This document shows positions 8,303 to 8,428 of a stretch of 8,428 bases of DNA, piece by piece (the first letter of the stretch is position 1; each line of letters begins with the position of its first letter). A program made the position numbers and the translations under genes. The notes under the pieces were generated by a model. That model did not search any database, was not told the DNA's origin, and saw nothing but the letters and a program-made list of their open reading frames with translations. This DNA comes from an uncultured Prevotella sp. (lineage in GTDB: Bacteria > Bacteroidota > Bacteroidia > Bacteroidales > Bacteroidaceae). The stretch covers positions 1-8,428 of the forward strand of contig USSA01000124.1 in the NCBI GenBank assembly GCA_900557255.1, given 5' to 3'.

Positions 8303-8333
8303 TTTGGTAATTCAGAAAAAAGTAGTACCTTTG
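8303..8333 (+). promoter_or_regulatory. Consensus promoter of tRNA-Gly
   Basis: TTTG at 8303-8306, a 19-bp spacer, and TACCTTTG at 8326-8333 match the Bacteroidota promoter pattern exactly, the best match in the window. Transcription should start near 8339-8341. An A-rich tract precedes it. Confidence 0.85.
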
Positions 8334-8338
8334 CACCC

Positions 8339-8375
8339 GCATTCAGAGGAATGCTCCTTGCTAAGAGGAATAGCT
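8339..8375 (+). other. Structured 5' leader of the tRNA transcript
   Basis: Two successive small hairpins fill the leader. The first has stem GCATTC/GAATGC (8339-8344 with 8349-8354) and loop AGAG. The second has stem GCTA/TAGC (8360-8363 with 8371-8374) and loop AGAGGAA. The octamer AGAGGAAT occurs at 8345-8352 and 8364-8371. The second hairpin ends one base before the tRNA 5' end, where RNase P should cut. Confidence 0.55.
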
Positions 8376-8428
8376 GCGGAAATAGCTCAGTTGGTAGAGC
8401 ACAACCTTGCCAAGGTTGGGGTCGCGGG
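8376..8428 (+). tRNA. tRNA-Gly (anticodon GCC), truncated by the window end
   Basis: The cloverleaf can be followed to the middle of the T arm: acceptor 5' strand GCGGAAA (8376-8382), D arm GCTC/GAGC (8385-8388 with 8397-8400) with loop AGTTGGTA, anticodon stem CAACC/GGTTG (8402-8406 with 8414-8418), loop TTGCCAA with anticodon GCC at 8409-8411, variable loop GGGTC, and the T-stem 5' strand GCGGG (8424-8428). The T loop and acceptor 3' strand lie beyond the window. GCC reads the GGC and GGU glycine codons. Further tRNA genes may follow. Confidence 0.93.

Noticed and set aside
8185..8325. Attachment site or mobile element boundary next to the tRNA gene
   Set aside because: The flanking sequence is upstream of the tRNA, no integrase or tRNA 3'-end duplication is visible, and the neighbouring genes are core metabolism. 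The 3' side of the tRNA is outside the window.

Overview
The window looks like chromosome from a gut-type Bacteroidota, most likely a Prevotellaceae member (Prevotella/Segatella); that genus-level guess is inference. The supporting signs are the moderate, AT-leaning composition, several promoters of the Bacteroidota type (-7 TAnnTTTG, best example with TTTG 19 bp upstream), A/T-rich translation starts without Shine-Dalgarno sequences, a eukaryotic-type (GT3) glycogen synthase, and a carboxynorspermidine decarboxylase.

Layout from left to right. Positions 1-135 hold two strong hairpin terminators between convergent transcripts; the second is built from a degenerate three-unit repeat. Positions 163-582 (-) encode a small exported protein of unknown function. 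A divergent promoter region at about 583-717 separates it from a glycogen synthase (718-2379, +). An alpha-glucan phosphorylase with its own promoter follows (2485-5043, +) and ends at a textbook terminator (5078-5113). A short intergenic stretch carries a 14-bp tandem duplication and the facing terminator of prs. The minus-strand pair of a TenI/ThiE-like protein (6292-6900) and PRPP synthetase (prs, 5270-6208) comes next. A compact divergent promoter region at 6901-7008 leads to nspC (7009-8184, +). The last 240 bases hold a pair of palindromes and a consensus promoter, then a structured leader and a tRNA-Gly(GCC) cut by the window edge.

Functionally, the glycogen synthase and phosphorylase form a storage-polysaccharide pair, one extending alpha-1,4-glucan and the other releasing glucose-1-phosphate. 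No branching or debranching gene is visible here. Prs makes PRPP for nucleotide, histidine and NAD synthesis. NspC performs the last step of the carboxyspermidine route to spermidine; its partner dehydrogenase is not in the window. The upstream TenI/ThiE-like gene keeps the fold signature but has an altered active-site region.

I see no mobile element, CRISPR array, phage gene or defence system. Most of the region is ordinary core metabolism. The less ordinary signals are the paired palindromes before the tRNA promoter, the double-hairpin tRNA leader, the His/Cys-alternating motif in NspC, the eroded arginine helix of the glycogen synthase, and the repeat-derived terminator.
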